A stretch of DNA of 64,000 nt from Pandoraea thiooxydans (GCF_001931675.1 NZ_CP014839.1:744001-808000), one strand, 5' to 3'. Shown: positions 18,219 through 26,781, counted from the first letter of the stretch. Notes: generated by a model not told the origin, from the letters alone. Program-made: numbers and translations.

Positions 18219-19403
18219 ATGCAACCACTTCAGGGACTCACAGTCGTCACACTCGAGCATGCGATCGCCGCGCCGCTGGCGACGCGCCACCTCGCCGATC
18301 TCGGCGCGCGGGTCATCAAGATCGAGCGTCCGGGCGTAGGCGACTTCGCGCGGGGCTATGACGATCGCGTGCGCGGCATGGCTTCGCACTTCGTCTGGGC
18401 CAATCGCAGCAAGGAGAGCTTGACGCTGGACGTCAAACATCCAGAGGCGCGGCAGATTCTGCAGCGTCTGGTGCTGGAGAAGGCCGACATCGTGGTACAG
18501 AATCTCGCTCCCGGGGCCAGTGGGCGGCTGGGTCTCGATCACGCGTCACTGGCCAGGCACAAGCCATCGATCATCGTATGCGATATCTCCGGATACGGCG
18601 CGGACGGCCCCTATCGGGACAGAAAGGCCTACGACCTGCTGATTCAGAGCGAAGCGGGGTTCGTCTCGGTGACGGGCACGCCCGAGGAGCCCTGCAAGGC
18701 GGGGCCATCGATCGCGGACATCTCCGCGGGGATGTATGCCTATTCAAGCATCCTGGCGGCGCTGCTCGAGCGCTCCCGCAGCGGCATTGGCCGGCGCCTC
18801 GATATTTCGATGCTCGAGTCGCTGACCGAGTGGACCTCATATCCGTTGTACTACGCCTTCGATGGCGCGGCCCCGCCGCCGCGCACCGGGGCCGCACACG
18901 CGACCATTTATCCGTACGGGCCGTTTCCTACCGGGGCGGACGGAGCGAGTGTGATGCTCGGCTTGCAGAACGAACGGGAATGGGCGAGCTTTTGCGAAAA
19001 GGTACTGCTGCAACCCGCACTCGCATCGGATCCGCGCTTTGCCGGAAACGCACGGCGGGTGGCTGCGCGCGAAGCGTTGCGTCAGATCATTGTCGATGCG
19101 TTTCGCGAACTGAGTGCGCCGCAAGTCGTGGCCCGCCTGCAGGACGCGCAGATCGCCAACGCACGCGTGAACACCATGCATGAAGTCTGGGAGCATCCGC
19201 AGCTTCATGCACGCGGGCGCTGGCGCGAGATCGGCTCGCCCGTGGGGCCATTGCCGGCGCTGCTGCCGCCCGGCAATTGGGACGACGGCGATCCCCGCAT
19301 GGATCCGGTCCCGGCCCTGGGCGAGCACACCGAGACCATTCTTGCCGAGCTGGGCCTGGATACCGAAGCGATTGCGGCGCTGCGCGCCGCGGGTGCGATA
19401 TGA
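18219..19403 (+). CDS. CaiB/BaiF (class III) CoA-transferase
   Basis: A 394-residue class III CoA-transferase of normal length. It shows PLQGLTVVTLEHAIAAPLATRHLADLGARVIKIERP at the N-terminus and FVWANRSKESLTLDVK. The catalytic Asp167 sits in SIADISAGMYAYSSILAAL. It activates an acid by moving CoA from a donor thioester. The ATG at 18219 follows an AAGGA site; the frame opens earlier, inside the previous gene. Its stop overlaps the ATG of the CitE-like gene (ATGA). In this operon the likely job is to charge a C4-C5 dicarboxylate for the hydratase and lyase. Confidence 0.88.
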   Translation: MQPLQGLTVVTLEHAIAAPLATRHLADLGARVIKIERPGVGDFARGYDDRVRGMASHFVWANRSKESLTLDVKHPEARQILQRLVLEKADIVVQNLAPGASGRLGLDHASLARHKPSIIVCDISGYGADGPYRDRKAYDLLIQSEAGFVSVTGTPEEPCKAGPSIADISAGMYAYSSILAALLERSRSGIGRRLDISMLESLTEWTSYPLYYAFDGAAPPPRTGAAHATIYPYGPFPTGADGASVMLGLQNEREWASFCEKVLLQPALASDPRFAGNARRVAAREALRQIIVDAFRELSAPQVVARLQDAQIANARVNTMHEVWEHPQLHARGRWREIGSPVGPLPALLPPGNWDDGDPRMDPVPALGEHTETILAELGLDTEAIAALRAAGAI

Positions 19404-20221
19404 AAGCCCATGCACGTACCTACCTGTTCGTGCCGGGCAACCGCCCCGAGCGTTTCGACAAGGCGGTGGCCAGCGCGGCGGACGTCGTCGTCATCGACCT
19501 GGAGGATGCGGTCGCCGCATCGGCCAAGAGCGAGGCTCGAGATCGGGTGATGCACTGGTCGGCGCAGCTCGACACACCAATGCTCGACCGTATTGCGCTG
19601 CGCATCAACGACCCGCAGTCGGAGCCTTTCCCCGAGGATCTGCGATTGGTGCGCGAATCGCGAATTCGTCTGGTCATGCTCCCCAAGGCAGAGCACGCCG
19701 AACACGTCGACGCCCTGGTCAGCGCGGTTCCGGACGTGAGCGTGCTGCCGCTGCTGGAGACGGCGCGAGGGCTCGCTCATTGCCGAGCCATCGCCGGCGC
19801 GAGCGGGGTCGTTCGGCTGGTCTTCGGCACTCTCGACTTCGCTCTCGACCTGGAGCTGGACATCACCGACGATCCGCAGCCGCTGGCCGAAGCAGCCGCG
19901 TCGATCACTCTGGCTTCACGCCTTGCCCAACTGAGTGCGCCGGTCGCCGGCGTGACGCCGCAAATCGACGACGAGGCGCGCCTGCTGGCGGATTGGTCAT
20001 GGTTTTGGCGCCGGGGTTTCGGGGCCAAGTTGTGCATACATCCGCGCCAGATCGCGCCGCTGCATGCGGCAATGGCGCCGGATGCGGCCTCGCTGGCGTG
20101 GGCTCGCCGCGTCGTGGCGGCCGATGCCGCCGGCACGGGGGCGGCCAGCGTCGACGGGCAAATGGTCGACCGACCCGTGGTGCTGCGGGCCTGGCGCATG
20201 TTGCGCCGGGCCGGGCTTTGA
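19400..20221 (+). CDS. CitE-like lyase (HpcH/HpaI aldolase family; beta-hydroxyacyl-CoA lyase)
   Basis: A 273-residue CitE-type TIM-barrel lyase. It starts ARTYLFVPGNRPERFDKA, has the VVVIDLEDAVAASAKSEAR block (Asp/Glu metal ligands) and IALRINDP. It also carries LPLLETARGL and FGTLDFALDLELD, and ends with AKLCIHPRQIAPLH. The family uses Mg2+ to cleave citryl-, malyl- or citramalyl-CoA into an acyl-CoA and a 2-oxoacid. Translation is coupled to the CoA-transferase by a four-base overlap. With that transferase and the hydratase, citramalyl-CoA or malyl-CoA cleavage to pyruvate or glyoxylate plus acetyl-CoA is the best guess. Confidence 0.87.
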   Translation: MKAHARTYLFVPGNRPERFDKAVASAADVVVIDLEDAVAASAKSEARDRVMHWSAQLDTPMLDRIALRINDPQSEPFPEDLRLVRESRIRLVMLPKAEHAEHVDALVSAVPDVSVLPLLETARGLAHCRAIAGASGVVRLVFGTLDFALDLELDITDDPQPLAEAAASITLASRLAQLSAPVAGVTPQIDDEARLLADWSWFWRRGFGAKLCIHPRQIAPLHAAMAPDAASLAWARRVVAADAAGTGAASVDGQMVDRPVVLRAWRMLRRAGL

Positions 20222-20249
20222 TTTCTCTCTTGCTTGCTAACTTGACACT

Positions 20250-21596
20250 ATGACAGCTTCCATCATTGATTCCATCATCTTCCAGGGCATTTTCAGCACC
20301 GACGAGATGCGCCAGGTGTGGTCGGACGAAAATCGCACGCAGAAGTACCTCGATATCGAGCGCGCGCTTGCCATCGTGCAGGCTCGCCTTGGGCTGATTC
20401 CCCAGGAGGCCGCCGACGAGATCGTGCGTCACTGCGCGATCGGGCAGATCGACATGGGCAAGCTGCGCGAGCAGACCGAGCGCATCGGGTATCCGGTGCT
20501 GGGCGTGGTCTCGCAGCTCAACGCGCTATGCCGCGACAAGCTCGGCGAATATTGCCACTGGGGCGCCACCACACAGGACATCACCGATACCGCGACCGTG
20601 CTGCAGATTCGCGAGGCCCTGGCGATCGTCGAGCGCGAGCTCGGCGGCATCTCCGCGGCGATGGCCCGGCTGGCCCAGCAATACCGGGATACGCCGATGA
20701 TCGGACGCAGCAATCTGCAGCAAGCCATCCCGGTCACCTTCGGCTACAAGATGGCGGGGTTGCTGTCGGCAATCGAGCGCCATCGCGAACGGCTGGCTCA
20801 GCTCAAGGAACGTGTGTTGGTGGGCGAATTCGCCGGCGCTGCCGGAACGCTTGCATCGCTCGAGCGCGGCGCCATGGAAACCCAGGCGGGCTTGTGCGCG
20901 GAGCTCGGACTCAAGCAACCGCTGATCGCCTGGCACACGATTCGCGACAACATCGCCGAAGTCGGCGCGTTCCTCGGCCTGGTGGGCGGCACGCTCGGCA
21001 AGCTCAGTATGGACGTCAAGCTGATGATGCAAACGGAGGTCGGCGAGGTCTACGAGCCCTATCATCATGGACGCGGATCCTCGTCGACCATGCCGCAAAA
21101 GCGCAACCCGATCGCGAGCTGCTACATCCATGCCGCGATCAGCGTGGTGCGGCAGCACGCAGCCTCCTTGATGGACGCGATGGTAGCGGATCACGAGCGC
21201 TCGACCGGACCCTGGGAAATCGAGTGGATCGTGCTGCCGGAGGCTTTCTGCCTGATGGCCGGCGCCTTGCGACAAAGCAGGCAGGTGCTGGAAGGCCTGC
21301 AGGTGGATCCGGTGGCGATGCGGCGCAACCTCGATTTGACCGATGGCCTGGTCATGAGCGAGGCCGTGATGATGGGTCTTGGCAAGTACATCGGGCGGGA
21401 ATACGCACATGACCTGGTCTACGATTTGTGCCGGCAGTCGATCGCCGAGCGCAAGCCGCTCATCGAGCTGCTTTGCGCGCACCCCGAGATTGCCGCTCAT
21501 GTCGATCGCGCCGGCCTGGAAGGCATGCTCGACCCGGCGAACTACCTGGGCCAGTCCGCGCTGATGGTGGATCGGGTGCTTGCGACGCTTCGCTGA
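20250..21596 (+). CDS. fumarase/aspartase-superfamily lyase (adenylosuccinate-lyase-like)
   Basis: A 448-residue member of the fumarase/aspartase superfamily, with the flexible-loop signature GSSTMPQKRNP around residues 278-288. It also has CHWGATTQDITDTATVLQIREAL and GRSNLQQAIPVTFGYKMAG, the three conserved regions that form the shared active site. It looks closer to the 3-carboxymuconate cycloisomerase / adenylosuccinate-lyase-like branch than to true PurB. PurB is normally single-copy and not placed with CoA-transferases. The family releases fumarate or a substituted fumarate from an aspartate-like C-N adduct. As the last gene of the operon (28-base gap), it may make the unsaturated dicarboxylate that is then activated by the CoA-transferase. 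The substrate is unknown. Confidence 0.85.
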   Translation: MTASIIDSIIFQGIFSTDEMRQVWSDENRTQKYLDIERALAIVQARLGLIPQEAADEIVRHCAIGQIDMGKLREQTERIGYPVLGVVSQLNALCRDKLGEYCHWGATTQDITDTATVLQIREALAIVERELGGISAAMARLAQQYRDTPMIGRSNLQQAIPVTFGYKMAGLLSAIERHRERLAQLKERVLVGEFAGAAGTLASLERGAMETQAGLCAELGLKQPLIAWHTIRDNIAEVGAFLGLVGGTLGKLSMDVKLMMQTEVGEVYEPYHHGRGSSSTMPQKRNPIASCYIHAAISVVRQHAASLMDAMVADHERSTGPWEIEWIVLPEAFCLMAGALRQSRQVLEGLQVDPVAMRRNLDLTDGLVMSEAVMMGLGKYIGREYAHDLVYDLCRQSIAERKPLIELLCAHPEIAAHVDRAGLEGMLDPANYLGQSALMVDRVLATLR

Positions 21597-21647
21597 GCGC
21601 GCGAGCCGGCAACGGGCGCGGACGCCTGGCGGCTTTTCGACAGGCTG

Positions 21648-22568
21648 TCAGGCGGCGGTTGTCTTTGCCCGCCGGGCAGGTCGCCTGGCGGCGACGAATT
21701 CATAGAGTTGCTGGGCCTCGGGAGACAGCTGGCGCCCCTTGCGCTTGATCAGGCCGATTCTTCGCGTGACCTCGGGTTCGCCCAGCGGAATGCTCATGAG
21801 CAGCGGGTGTTCATAAGGCGGCATGGCCAGCGACGGCACCGCGGCAACCCCGAGGCCCGCCTCGACGAGGCCGAGCAGCGTTGTGACATGCTGCGCCTCG
21901 TAGACCGGGGATAGCCGAGTGTGGGTGCGTGCCAGCGCCTGATCGAGCAGGAGACGGTTACCGGACGATTTGGCGGTGAGGATGAAGTCGTGGCCTTCCA
22001 GATCGCGCCAGGTGGCCTTGCGTAACTTGGCCAACGGATGATCGCGACGGCACGCGATGACGAAATGCTCGGTCAGCAGCGGGCGATAGTCGATTTCCGG
22101 TTCGGAGCCGCCGAGAAAATTGATACCGAAATCGGCTTCGCCACTGGAGACGGCCGCCAGCACTTCGTTGGCGCTGGCATCGAACACCTTGACCCTAAGC
22201 TTGGGGTACTGGGCCCGGTAGCGCTGGATGACGTTGGACAGGAAATAATAGACCGTCGAGGGTACGCAGGCGATGCACACTTCGCCCATGCGTGCCGTGC
22301 CGACTCCGCGCACGCTCAGCAACGTTTCGTCGAGGCCATCGAGGAGCATGTTGATGCTTCTTGCGAATTCTCGCCCGACGGCGGTCAGCTTGACCTCGTG
22401 CGTGGTTCTTTCCAGCAGGCGGATGCCCAAGGCCTGTTCGAGCTTATCGATGCGCCGGCTGAACGCGGACTGGGATATGTGAACCGCCTCGGCTGCCTTG
22501 CGGAAATTGCCCAGCTCGGCAACTGCGCGAAATGCGATCAAATCGTGGAGTTCGAAGTTGACGGCCAT
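21648..22568 (-). CDS. LysR-family regulator, convergent to the dicarboxylate operon
   Basis: A 306-residue LysR regulator. MAVNFELHDLIAFRAVAELGNFRKAAEAVHISQSAFSRRIDKLEQ forms the helix-turn-helix; the effector domain begins around residue 92 (GEVCIACVPSTVYYFLSNVIQRY). I chose the ATG at 22566-22568 because it starts the consensus; the frame runs open to 23024 without family similarity. It ends 51 bases from the end of the lyase gene, tail to tail, so it could regulate the catabolic operon at a distance or the threonine-dehydratase-like gene upstream on its own strand. Confidence 0.88.
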   Translation of the reverse strand: MAVNFELHDLIAFRAVAELGNFRKAAEAVHISQSAFSRRIDKLEQALGIRLLERTTHEVKLTAVGREFARSINMLLDGLDETLLSVRGVGTARMGEVCIACVPSTVYYFLSNVIQRYRAQYPKLRVKVFDASANEVLAAVSSGEADFGINFLGGSEPEIDYRPLLTEHFVIACRRDHPLAKLRKATWRDLEGHDFILTAKSSGNRLLLDQALARTHTRLSPVYEAQHVTTLLGLVEAGLGVAAVPSLAMPPYEHPLLMSIPLGEPEVTRRIGLIKRKGRQLSPEAQQLYEFVAARRPARRAKTTAA

Positions 22569-23162
22569 GACGTGTTTTGTGAAAAAGAGCATGTCCCGTG
22601 GGGCGCAAGCCCGGAGATGTCTCCAATGAAAGACTGTTCGAACGGTGGCCTCGGACTGCAAGTGTGACGGATCGGCCCCGGTCACGAACCACCGTTCAGC
22701 TATGCGGGCCTCCGAGGGCCCTGTCGTGACGGGGCCCAGACCGGATGACCAGCAGCGGCCTGTCCCGCCAAATTCGCGGCTGCCCAGCGTAGCAGCCGAG
22801 GCGCAGGAAATCAAGCTGATGATTGGTACCGAAGCTTGGCCCGTCAAACGGGTTCCTTGCATCGAAAATCTACCTGCGACAGACGCTGATCTGCATCGCA
22901 GATGCCCTGCCGGACAAGCCCGCTTGCAGCGCGGCGAATACGGTGCCCCGAGCACCGTCGACAGGAACTGTTTCATCAGGAATCGGCCGGGAATCGCTGC
23001 CGCCGGATACCGATGGGGCTCCATCCCCTACCACCTTGGGGAGAGCTTGCTGCCCGCCCGATCGCCAACGGCACCGGCATCTGCAGCGTCGGTGACGTCG
23101 CGTTTCACACCGGCTGCCGTCGATATGTGAGCAACGAGCTCGCTCATTGGATCTCGGCGCAT
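22569..23162. other. 594-bp intergenic region, no confident gene
   Basis: This stretch lies between the LysR start and the stop of the threonine-dehydratase-like gene. Open frames on both strands lack ribosome sites, family similarity and membrane or repeat features. It must contain the LysR promoter. I see no transposon ends, tRNA or clear terminator here. Confidence 0.4.
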
Positions 23163-24137
23163 CTAATGGCGGGGTATCCCGCCATCAAGCACCTTGGCAA
23201 ACGCCTGCGCATCGATATTCGCGCCCGTGAGAATTACCCCGACTGTCTTGCCGATGTTGCGGGTTTTCTCCTGTATGGCGGCCGCCAGCGAGGCCGCGCC
23301 GGCCCCTTCCACGACGTTGTGTGTGCCTTGGTACAAAAGGCGTATCGCCGCGGCGATCTCGCTATCGCTGACTGCAACCATGCGGGCGGCGCCCTGTGCG
23401 TAGATATCGAACGCCTCGGCGACCGGCACCCGCACGGCAAGGCCGTCGGCAAAGGTTCGGGCCGTTTGGGTCTCGATCAGTCGCCCGGCCTCGAAGGAGA
23501 GTTTTGCCGCCGGCGCTTCGGTCGAGACCACCCCCACGATTTCCGTGCCAAGGCCCAACGCTTCGCGCGCCGCGATCATCCCGCATATGCCGGAGCCGCA
23601 CCCGATCGGCACATAGACCGTGTCGAGCGTTGGCGCTGCCTGGAACAACTCCAGGCCATAACTCGCGACTCCCAGCATCACCTGCCGGTGGAATGGCGGA
23701 ACCAGGAACGCGCCCTGGTCCTGCGCAATCCGCACCGCTTCAGCGCGGGCTGCATCAAAATCTTCGCCGTGTTCCACCAGGTCGGCGCCGAACGCGCGCA
23801 TGGCGGTGTTCTTTTCGTGGGAGTTGCCATAAGGAACCACGATGGTGCTGCGCAGGCCGGCACACGCCGCGGCGCGTGCCTGACTCTGCCCGTGGTTGCC
23901 GCGCGTTGCCGTGACGATGGCGCGATACTGTGGCTGGTTGCGCATCAGCCAGTCGATGAATGTGATGCCGCCGCGGACCTTGAACGCGCCGGTGGGCGTA
24001 TGGTTCTCGTGTTTCAACCATACGGTCGCATCGAGAAGTTGCGAAATCTGGGGCCAGACATATTGGGGAGTCGGCTGCATTTGCTGATAAACCAGGGATG
24101 CCGCGGCGTCCAGTTCAGCGAGATCGGGTAGCTTCAT
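23163..24137 (-). CDS. threonine dehydratase-like PLP enzyme
   Basis: A 324-residue fold-type II PLP enzyme. The PLP lysine is in TPTGAFKVRGG, the Asn-loop is in TRGNHGQSQARAAACAGLRSTIVVP, and a glycine-rich phosphate cradle is VYVPIGCGSGICGMIAA. There is no C-terminal ACT regulatory domain, so it is the catabolic or serine/threonine-dehydratase/racemase type rather than biosynthetic IlvA. A GAGGACACC ribosome site supports the ATG at 24135-24137. An AraC regulator is divergent 91 bases away and probably controls it. Likely reaction: deamination of threonine, serine or a beta-hydroxy amino acid to a 2-oxoacid. Confidence 0.88.
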   Translation of the reverse strand: MKLPDLAELDAAASLVYQQMQPTPQYVWPQISQLLDATVWLKHENHTPTGAFKVRGGITFIDWLMRNQPQYRAIVTATRGNHGQSQARAAACAGLRSTIVVPYGNSHEKNTAMRAFGADLVEHGEDFDAARAEAVRIAQDQGAFLVPPFHRQVMLGVASYGLELFQAAPTLDTVYVPIGCGSGICGMIAAREALGLGTEIVGVVSTEAPAAKLSFEAGRLIETQTARTFADGLAVRVPVAEAFDIYAQGAARMVAVSDSEIAAAIRLLYQGTHNVVEGAGAASLAAAIQEKTRNIGKTVGVILTGANIDAQAFAKVLDGGIPRH

Positions 24138-24228
24138 CGGTGTCCTCCATCGTTTTGGAGATACTGGCACAATCGTGATTGCGATCCTTTCAGGATTCTG
24201 ACCTTTCATCTCGGGACAGCGAGCGAAA

Positions 24229-25014
24229 ATGACCCTGCAAAAAGCGGAACCCGTCAGGCTGCGAAGTGTCGGTCGATGGACATTGACGTTACTGCCGCGG
24301 CAGCCCTACTGTGCCCGCTACACGTCCGATGGGCCCGTGGTCGGATTCGCTTTCGACAGTCAGTCGGGCTTGCATGCCTTCGCCAGTGACAGGGTCGTGC
24401 CGTTCCGCGCGTATCCCAACGGACTTGCGTTCGTCCCGACCGGTTGCGATGTGTATTCGAGCTCCGAGCGTGGCGGAGAATATTTGACGGTGCGTGGCGC
24501 GCTCGACGACCTACAGACGGCGCCTTTCAGCGATCACGTCGATTGCCAGGCCGCTGCCTTGGCTGTGCGCATCCGTGGGCATATGCTCAAACCGAGTCCG
24601 GGCGACGCCCTGATGCTGGAGGAATGGTCTGCCGCTTTGGTCGATCACGCTCGCGCGGCCTTCGCGAAGCCCAGGGATCGCCAGACGAAAAGACTGACCG
24701 GCTACCGGCTCAAGCGCCTCGATGATTTCATCGAGGCCCATCTCGACGAGAACGTCACCATCGGCATGATGGCGGCTCAGCTCGGGATGTCCGAAGGCGC
24801 ATTTTCGCGCTGCTTCCGGGCATCCACGGGCAAGTCACCCTATGCGCACGTTCTTGACCGGAGAATTGCCCGCGCGCGCGATCTGCTCATTGGCACCTCT
24901 TTCGACCTGGCGCAGATCGCGTTGGCAGCGGGGTTTTCATCCCATGCGCACATGACCAGCGTGTTCCGGCAGCGTCTCGGTTGCGTCCCGTCGCACTTTA
25001 GAGCCCATCCCTAA
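24229..25014 (+). CDS. AraC-family transcriptional regulator
   Basis: A 261-residue protein with an N-terminal sensor region of no clear family and a C-terminal AraC DNA-binding domain. The latter starts at KRLDDFIEAHLDENVTIGMMAAQLGMSEGAFSRCFRASTGKSPYAHVLDRRIARARDLL and continues FDLAQIALAAGFSSHAHMTSVFRQRLGCVPS. It is divergent from the threonine-dehydratase-like gene with only 91 bases between the start codons, the classic layout for a local activator. Confidence 0.88.
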   Translation: MTLQKAEPVRLRSVGRWTLTLLPRQPYCARYTSDGPVVGFAFDSQSGLHAFASDRVVPFRAYPNGLAFVPTGCDVYSSSERGGEYLTVRGALDDLQTAPFSDHVDCQAAALAVRIRGHMLKPSPGDALMLEEWSAALVDHARAAFAKPRDRQTKRLTGYRLKRLDDFIEAHLDENVTIGMMAAQLGMSEGAFSRCFRASTGKSPYAHVLDRRIARARDLLIGTSFDLAQIALAAGFSSHAHMTSVFRQRLGCVPSHFRAHP

Positions 25015-25349
25015 TCCGATTGAATGAGTTGCTCTTGCGCCAGGGGACGGCGCAGTTGAAGCCACTCTTGCCGGTGTTTTTCATGCTGTCCAACGCTTGC
25101 CTGGGGTGCTATGCACACTCGGTGTCCGCATCCATCTCGTCCATATTCCGCGAATCTGTGCAAAAGGAAAACCCGATCCGTGGCGATGGCCGCGCTCTGC
25201 ACCATGCTGAAGCCTGCACCTGGCACGGCTGGGCATAGCGGCGATTCTTTGATCTCACTCAAGATAGCTCCAAGCGATATGACGTTAGATGCTCGAACGA
25301 GGAACGAGCAGATGTGCCGTTCCCGTGGATCATTTTTCAGGAGTTCGTG
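25015..25349. other. 335-bp intergenic region, no confident gene
   Basis: Between the AraC stop and the secreted repeat protein. Short frames on both strands have no ribosome sites or recognisable content. The TTTTTCAGGAGTTCGTG just before 25350 contains the AGGAG ribosome site of the next gene, and the promoter of the two secreted-protein genes should lie in this stretch. Confidence 0.4.
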
Positions 25350-25664
25350 ATGAAAACATCGATGGTGCTCAGATCAATCCTGGCGACGGCGTTCGCCGTG
25401 GCCGTGGCGTCTGCCTTTGCCGCTGGCGGCGGTGGCGGTGGCGGTGGTGGTGGTGGCGCAGGTGGCGGTGGGATGGGAGCGGGTAGTGCCGGCGCGATGG
25501 GGCGGGGCGACCAGACGCAATTGCACGATCAGACCAGGGATCAACTCAAGGATCAAGACTTGCTCAAGGATCAGGACAAGCTCAAGGATCAGGACAAGCT
25601 CAAGGATCAAGACCAGACCAAAGATCAGGATCAGACCAAGGATCAGGATCAATTGCACAAGTAG
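25350..25664 (+). CDS. secreted Gly-rich / KDQD-repeat protein
   Basis: A 104-residue exported protein of unknown role. It has a clear signal peptide (MKTSMVLRSILATAFAVAVA, cleavage likely after SAFA), a run of eleven glycines followed by AGGGGMGAG, then a hydrophilic tail. The tail is six 6-residue repeats of the form LKDQDx or TKDQDQ and ends QLHK. The tail has alternating Lys and Asp/Gln and no aromatic residues, so it is expected to be disordered or a charged helix, possibly binding divalent metal or acting as a wall/matrix spacer. An AGGAG site lies five bases upstream. It is 70 bases ahead of the secreted FmdE-domain gene and may be expressed with it. Confidence 0.75.
   Translation: MKTSMVLRSILATAFAVAVASAFAAGGGGGGGGGGGAGGGGMGAGSAGAMGRGDQTQLHDQTRDQLKDQDLLKDQDKLKDQDKLKDQDQTKDQDQTKDQDQLHK
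25545..25652 (+). repeat. six tandem 18-bp units coding for (L/T)KDQDx
   Basis: Six head-to-tail 18-bp units (starting 25545, 25563, 25581, 25599, 25617, 25635) encode LKDQDL, LKDQDK, LKDQDK, LKDQDQ, TKDQDQ and TKDQDQ. The two middle units are identical in DNA; others differ by a few bases. Such an in-frame array can change copy number by slippage or recombination without breaking the frame. Confidence 0.9.
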
Positions 25665-25734
25665 GTTCCTGCCTCGAGCGTGGGGTGCCAGGGGATTGCC
25701 GCTAGTGCCGCGCGATATCGGTCCGGAGGGATTG

Positions 25735-26616
25735 ATGAAACCAACGTTCATTCGGATTGCCTTGGCCTGTGTGCTGGCCGCGATCGCAACGGGGCCCGCG
25801 CAATCGGCAGGGCCGACCTATGTCCAGGGGCGCAACATTTTTATTGAAACAGGAGTCGAGGCTCCCGATCGGTCGCCCACCTGGTACGCGCCGATGGTCG
25901 CCAGGCCGTACGCGCCCACTTTCGAAATGCTTGCGACCCGGGGGACACAGGGCCGCTATTTGGCCTATACCTACCCGGTGACACTCAAGGACATGATTCG
26001 CTTCCATGGGCACGACTGCGAGGGCACGACGCACGTGGCCAATGCAGCCTGGGTCGCGTTCAAAATCCTGTTTCCCGACGGCATCATCGACCGTAGCGTG
26101 CTGGCGGGCATTACCGGCGATTCGCCTTGCTGGTCCGATGGCGTGGCCTTCCTGACCGGTGCGCGCGTTCAGTACGGCAACCTTGGGTTCTTTCGCGACA
26201 AGCGATACAGTCACGCCATCATCCTGTACCGCGAGGATACGCAGGTTGCAGTGCTCGCCACCTGGAAGGAGGGCATCAACAATATTCCGGGCGAGCCGGT
26301 GATGCTGCCCGGAAAGATCACATGGCATCCGAAAATCACCATGAAGGAGGTCGAAGCGCTCAAGGCCGTGGTCAAAAGCGCCGGCGGCAAGCCCACCCCT
26401 TACCAGGTCGATCTGATGCGTTACCAGCAATGGGTGCACATCAACGATATTCTCGAGCACCCGCTCACGGATAGCTATAGCGCCCAAATCATTCCGAACT
26501 TCAAATGGGCCGATTGGGCAGATCCGAACAAGTCGGTCGGCCATCCGATCGAGCGCAGCGACACCCGCCTCAAGAATTACCCCTATCGCCAGCGGCCCAT
26601 CGATTCGGGGCCCTAG
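25735..26616 (+). CDS. secreted FmdE-domain protein
   Basis: A 293-residue exported protein. A signal peptide (MKPTFIRIALACVLAAIATG, ending near PAQSA) precedes about 60 residues of linker. An FmdE-type domain follows from about residue 80: TLKDMIRFHGHDCEGTTHVANAAW, ITGDSPCWSDGVAFLTGARVQYGNLGFF and KRYSHAIILYRED. The HGHDC and GDSPCWSDG segments carry the His and Cys expected to bind a metal in FmdE proteins. FmdE is best known as a subunit associated with formylmethanofuran dehydrogenase, so an exported, stand-alone version in a beta-proteobacterium must do something else, such as metal or cofactor binding. A GGAGGG site precedes the ATG. Confidence 0.8.
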   Translation: MKPTFIRIALACVLAAIATGPAQSAGPTYVQGRNIFIETGVEAPDRSPTWYAPMVARPYAPTFEMLATRGTQGRYLAYTYPVTLKDMIRFHGHDCEGTTHVANAAWVAFKILFPDGIIDRSVLAGITGDSPCWSDGVAFLTGARVQYGNLGFFRDKRYSHAIILYREDTQVAVLATWKEGINNIPGEPVMLPGKITWHPKITMKEVEALKAVVKSAGGKPTPYQVDLMRYQQWVHINDILEHPLTDSYSAQIIPNFKWADWADPNKSVGHPIERSDTRLKNYPYRQRPIDSGP

Positions 26617-26752
26617 CGCGACGACCGTTCGACGCTTTCCATCCCGTGTCTTGGCCCGCGCTTGCCGCGGGCCGCGTCATTGCATTGCGTCTCGATGGGA
26701 GTGAACGCACGTCGATGCCGTCCCGTCGTCACTGACGCGCGGCAAAAACTTG

Positions 26753-26781
26753 TTGCAATAGGAAATTGCTGCGCTTATAGT
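26753..26781 (+). promoter_or_regulatory. sigma70-type promoter of the ArsR-SRPBCC pair
   Basis: TTGCAA at 26753-26758 and TATAGT at 26776-26781 are separated by exactly 17 bases. Transcription would begin about 7 bases further on, at 26788-26789, which is the A of the ATG start codon. The transcript would therefore be leaderless or nearly so, which fits the absence of a ribosome site. Confidence 0.65.

Noticed and set aside
20250-21596. Reading the lyase as housekeeping adenylosuccinate lyase PurB
   Set aside because: It sits in a catabolic operon with a CoA-transferase and CitE, and its N-terminal region looks more like the cycloisomerase/PurB-like branch; only the superfamily is safe.
22645-23130. 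Frames between LysR and the dehydratase as a possible gene
   Set aside because: No start signal, no family resemblance and composition like non-coding GC-rich DNA.
25435-25490. Polyglycine run as a sign of low-quality sequence or a non-coding simple repeat
   Set aside because: It lies in a continuous frame with a good signal peptide before it and ordered KDQD repeats after it, with a proper ribosome site.
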